Assembly (NCBI RefSeq): GCF_016031615.1
Contig: NZ_JACYXC010000001.1
Location: 2,480,001 to 2,544,000, forward strand
Source: Streptomyces pactum
GTDB taxonomy: Bacteria > Actinomycetota > Actinomycetes > Streptomycetales > Streptomycetaceae
Direction: 5' to 3'
Length of the DNA stretch: 64,000 nucleotides
The position numbers and the translations under genes were made by a program. The notes beneath the pieces were generated by a model. The model did no database searches. It had not been told where the DNA came from and worked only from the letters and a program-made list of their open reading frames with translations. Each line of letters begins with the position of its first letter. Position 1 is the first letter of the stretch. Below are positions 61,204 to 64,000 of the stretch, piece by piece.

Positions 61204-62220
61204 ATGCGCACAGCTGTCATCACCGCCGCCGGCCAGGTGGAGATACGGAAGCTCCCGGTCCCCGAGATCGGCGCCACCGAGGTGCTGGTCCGGGTCGCGG
61301 CCTGCGGACTGTGCACCATGGAAGGCAACCTCTACGCGGGTCGCATGCCGGTCTACCCCACCGCCGCCGGCCACGAGGTGGCGGGCCGGGTGGAGCGCGT
61401 CGGCGACCAGGTGGCCGAGCTGGAGGACGCCCCGGCCGTCGGTGACCTGGTCACCGTCGATCTGCTCACCCGCTGCGGGGCGTGCCGCCCCTGCCGCGGC
61501 GGGCAGTCCGCGGTGTGCTCCTCGCCGCAGGGCGGGATGCGGGAGGACGGCGCGATCACCATGGGCGCCGGGCTCGCCGAGTACGTGGTCGCGCCCGCCG
61601 CGCAGGTGTGGCCGGTCGGCACCGTCGACCCGGCGCTCGCCGCCATGGGCGAGCCCCTCGCCTGCGTGGTGCACTCGCTGCGCCGCGGTGCGCTGCGGGC
61701 CGGGGACCGGGTCACCGTCATCGGCGCCGGCTACATGGGGCACCTCCACCTCGCGCTCGCCCGCCACCACGGGGCCCGTTCGGTGACCGTGGTCGAGCTG
61801 GACCCCGGGCGGCGCTCCGCGATCGAGGCCGCCGCCCCGGACGCGGCGATCGGGCCGGACCTGCTGGGGACCGTGCCGCGGGCCGACGTGGTCTTCGTGA
61901 CCATCGCCTCCAAGGAGGCCATCGCCACCGCCCTGGCCGCGGTCGCCGACGGCGGCCGGATCGTGCTCTTCGGCGGCTCGCCGGACGGTCCCCCCGCCGA
62001 ACTGCCCGGCTACGAGGTGCACCGCCGCCAGCTCACCGTCACCGGCTCCTACAGCCAGGAGCCGGAGGACTGGCGGGCCGCGGCCGAGCTGCTGCGCGGC
62101 GGGACCCTCACCCGGTACCTGGAGCCGCTGGTCACCGCCCGCTACCCGCTGGACGACGTGGACCAGGCGCTGGCCCGGACCGCCGGGACGCCCGTCTACC
62201 GGGTCGTCGTCACCCCCTGA
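61204..62220 (+). CDS. Zinc-dependent medium-chain alcohol dehydrogenase
   Basis: 338 residues. The catalytic zinc ligands are Cys39 in ACGLCTMEG and His/Glu in AAGHEVAGRVE; the structural zinc cluster reads LTRCGACRPCRGGQSAVC. VTVIGAGYMGHLHLALA is the NAD(P) site. The substrate is unknown. GGAAGG lies nine bases before the start. Confidence 0.92.
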   Translation: MRTAVITAAGQVEIRKLPVPEIGATEVLVRVAACGLCTMEGNLYAGRMPVYPTAAGHEVAGRVERVGDQVAELEDAPAVGDLVTVDLLTRCGACRPCRGGQSAVCSSPQGGMREDGAITMGAGLAEYVVAPAAQVWPVGTVDPALAAMGEPLACVVHSLRRGALRAGDRVTVIGAGYMGHLHLALARHHGARSVTVVELDPGRRSAIEAAAPDAAIGPDLLGTVPRADVVFVTIASKEAIATALAAVADGGRIVLFGGSPDGPPAELPGYEVHRRQLTVTGSYSQEPEDWRAAAELLRGGTLTRYLEPLVTARYPLDDVDQALARTAGTPVYRVVVTP

Positions 62221-62475
62221 GCCGCCCTCCGGGCCTCCCCGAACCGGCCCCGGGCCGCGCCTGAGCCGCCGCCGGACCACACGGCCGGCGCCGAGCCGCC
62301 GCGCTCGCCGGCCCCCGGGAGCCCGCCGCGCCTCCCGGCGCTCCGGACCGCGCGGGGCCGCCCGTCCGGGCCGTCGCGCGCCGCACCGCCCCACCCGCCT
62401 CGGGGACCGCACCCGGACGGCTCCCGCCGCCGGCCGCACCCCGCATCCGTACCGGACCACCACGAAAGGCCGACC

Positions 62476-63276
62476 ATGCCCGCACCCCACCCCTCCGGCC
62501 TCCGGGTCGGCGTCCAGCTGCACCCCCAGCACACCGACATCGGCCCGCTGCGCGCCGCCTGGCGGGCGGCGGACGCCCTCGGGGTGGACTCGCTGTGGAC
62601 CTGGGACCACTTCCTGCCGCACCACGGGGACCCGGCCGGCCGCCACTTCGAGTGCTGGTCGCTGCTGTCCGCGATGGCGGTGGAGACCGAGCACGCGCTG
62701 ATCGGTCCGCTGGTCTGCTGCACCGCTTTCCGCAACCCCTCGGTCCTCGCCGACATGGCCCGCACCGTCGATCAGCTCAGCGGCGGCCGGCTGGTGCTCG
62801 GGCTGGGCGCGGGCTGGTTCGAGGAGGAGCACCGCGCGTACGGGCTGCCCTTCCCCGGCCCCAAGGAGCGGATGGACAACTTCGCCGTCGCGGTACGGAC
62901 CGTGAAGGAACGTCTCTCCACCCTCAACCCCGGCCCGGCCGGGGAGCTGCCGGTGCTCATCGGGGGCGGTGGCCGGCGGCGCACCCTGGAGCTGGTGGCC
63001 CGCGAGGCCGACTGGTGGAACTGGTACGGCTGGGCCTCGGCCGACCCGGTCGCCGAGTTCCGCGAGCTGAACGGGGTGCTGGACGACTGGTGCGCGCGGG
63101 TCGGCCGCGATCCGGGCGAGGTGGCCCGCACGGTGATGATCGACGCCGCCGGGCTGCCGCTGCTGGCGGAGTACGCCGCGGCCGGCGCGGCGCACGTGGT
63201 CCTCTCGCTGCCCGCGCCGTACGACATGGCGCTGGTGGAGGAGCTGATCGAGCGCCGGGACGCGATCCGGGCATGA
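62476..63276 (+). CDS. LLM-class F420-dependent oxidoreductase
   Basis: 266 residues: RVGVQLHPQHTDIGPLRAAW, DSLWTWDHFLPHHGDP, RNPSVLADMARTVDQLSGGR, LVLGLGAGWFEEEHRAYG and LPVLIGGGGRRRTLELVARE define the luciferase-like barrel of F420-dependent members. It overlaps by four bases an ATG at 63273 that may start the transporter gene, so the two could form an operon. Confidence 0.9.
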   Translation: MPAPHPSGLRVGVQLHPQHTDIGPLRAAWRAADALGVDSLWTWDHFLPHHGDPAGRHFECWSLLSAMAVETEHALIGPLVCCTAFRNPSVLADMARTVDQLSGGRLVLGLGAGWFEEEHRAYGLPFPGPKERMDNFAVAVRTVKERLSTLNPGPAGELPVLIGGGGRRRTLELVAREADWWNWYGWASADPVAEFRELNGVLDDWCARVGRDPGEVARTVMIDAAGLPLLAEYAAAGAAHVVLSLPAPYDMALVEELIERRDAIRA

Positions 63277-63490
63277 CCACACACACCGGGACGGACGCCG
63301 GGACGAGGGCCGGAGCGGCGGCGTCCGGGACCAGGGCCGGGACGGCGGCCGGGACGGGCACCGGGGCGTGGGCCGGCGCGGGCGGTGCCACGGCGCCGGC
63401 GGGCCCCCGGGACCGTCCGGGCCCCCGGGACCGGCGGGATCGCCCGGCCCACCGGGCCTGCCGGGGCCCCCGGGCCCACCGGGGCCGTCG

Positions 63491-64000
63491 ATGAGCCGCC
63501 CCGAGGGGCCGGCGGCGGCCCAGGAGCCGATGGGCCGACCCTTCACCGTGCTGATGGCCTGCCTGCTGCTGTCCAGCCTCGGCAACGGCCTGTGCTTCCC
63601 GTTCACCGCCATCTACCTCAGCGAACTGCTGGGGCTGGGCCCCGGCGCCGCCGGCGGCTACTTCGTCGCGATGGCCGCCGCCAGCTTCACCGCCGCGCTG
63701 CTCGGCGGGCCGCTGGCGGACCGCGGCGGACCGCACCGGGTGGGGGCCGCGGGCGCCGCGGCGCTCGCCGCCGGGTACGGACTGCTCGCCCCGGCCTCCT
63801 CCCTGGTGCCGGTGCTGCTCTCCGGCGCCTGCGTCGGCGCCGGGTTCGGGCTGTTCTACGCGGCGATCGTCGGGGTGGTGGACGGCGCGGTGCCGGAGAG
63901 CCGGCGGCGCACCGCGTTCACCGTGCGGCACGTGGTGAACAACGTCGGCATCGGCGCCGGCTCGGTGATCGCCGGGCTGGTGCTGCACGGCGCCGGCACC
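63491..64000 (+). CDS. MFS transporter, N-terminal part (runs off the window; true start uncertain)
   Basis: About five membrane helices are visible from ATG 63491 (MSRPEGPAAAQEPMGRPFTV, LLLSSLGNGLCFPFTAIYLS) with the MFS motif A GGPLADRGGPHRVGAAG. The reading upstream in the same frame is collagen-like (GPPGPSGPPGPAGSPGPPG). Adding one C to the C5 run at 63404-63408 would join it to the frame from ATG 63273, giving an unusual Gly-rich N-terminal extension. Either 63273 or 63491 may be the real start. Confidence 0.78.
   Translation, partial: MSRPEGPAAAQEPMGRPFTVLMACLLLSSLGNGLCFPFTAIYLSELLGLGPGAAGGYFVAMAAASFTAALLGGPLADRGGPHRVGAAGAAALAAGYGLLAPASSLVPVLLSGACVGAGFGLFYAAIVGVVDGAVPESRRRTAFTVRHVVNNVGIGAGSVIAGLVLHGAGT

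Noticed and set aside
1..64000. Insertion sequences or transposase genes
   Set aside because: No DDE transposase, IS-type terminal repeats or integrase motifs were recognised on either strand.

Overview
The window is high-GC actinomycete DNA and almost certainly comes from a Streptomyces chromosome. Third codon positions are strongly G/C. The single-gene content is typical of the genus: SARP, XRE/DUF5753 with DUF397, an RsbW-like ATPase, a PAS-GGDEF-EAL protein, and many GTG/TTG starts. All functional calls come from reading the sequence and from memory of protein families; no database was searched.

Layout. 1-9.7 kb: end of a TPR regulator, a histidine phosphatase, a PAP2 phosphatase, then a three-gene module made of an Fe-S PD-(D/E)XK nuclease, a conserved partner and an SF1 helicase, followed by two small conserved genes. 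9.8 kb: tRNA-Lys(CTT) and terminator. 10.5-16.8 kb: a compact RiPP locus with a SARP regulator, a 64-residue precursor ending in a Cys-rich core, a RRE/ocin-ThiF/YcaO cyclodehydratase, and a histidine kinase/response regulator pair. Three 22-bp repeats precede the precursor gene. 17-24.5 kb: a secreted M6 protease, a c-di-GMP protein, an LLM oxidoreductase, a Cys-cluster pentapeptide protein and a MOSC protein. 24.8-29.1 kb: an ehuBCDA ectoine uptake operon and an IclR regulator. 29.4 kb: a second, identical tRNA-Lys(CTT).

29.6-54.6 kb is a large biosynthetic cluster of the highly reducing type II polyketide kind. Most of it is one leftward, translationally coupled gene series. It holds three ketosynthases with an intact Cys and three ketosynthase-like partners without it (Pro, Arg and Arg at that position), two ACPs, a malonyltransferase, a ketoreductase, two hot-dog dehydratases, a FabI-like enoyl reductase, a double hot-dog thioesterase, four alpha/beta hydrolases and a DsbA-fold isomerase-like protein. 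Supply and control genes are an acyl-CoA carboxylase alpha chain, a PPTase, a LuxR-type regulator and an exporter. Its oddest part is three consecutive DsrE/Tus-like sulfur-relay-type genes. I know of no established role for these in such a cluster, so this is the best candidate here for undescribed biology.

54.7-58.8 kb is a less GC-biased cassette: an XRE regulator, a 53-residue peptide, an asparagine-synthetase-like macrolactam cyclase and a GNAT. It resembles an acetylated lasso-peptide system but has no visible B proteins. A 45-bp direct repeat flanks it. 58.8-64 kb: a DUF397/XRE pair, DUF7848 and RsbW-like genes, a zinc alcohol dehydrogenase, a second LLM oxidoreductase and the start of an MFS transporter.

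Several reading frames (nuclease, cyclodehydratase, probably the last MFS gene) break by one base inside C or G runs, where one added or removed base restores a sensible protein. These may be assembly errors rather than true mutations.
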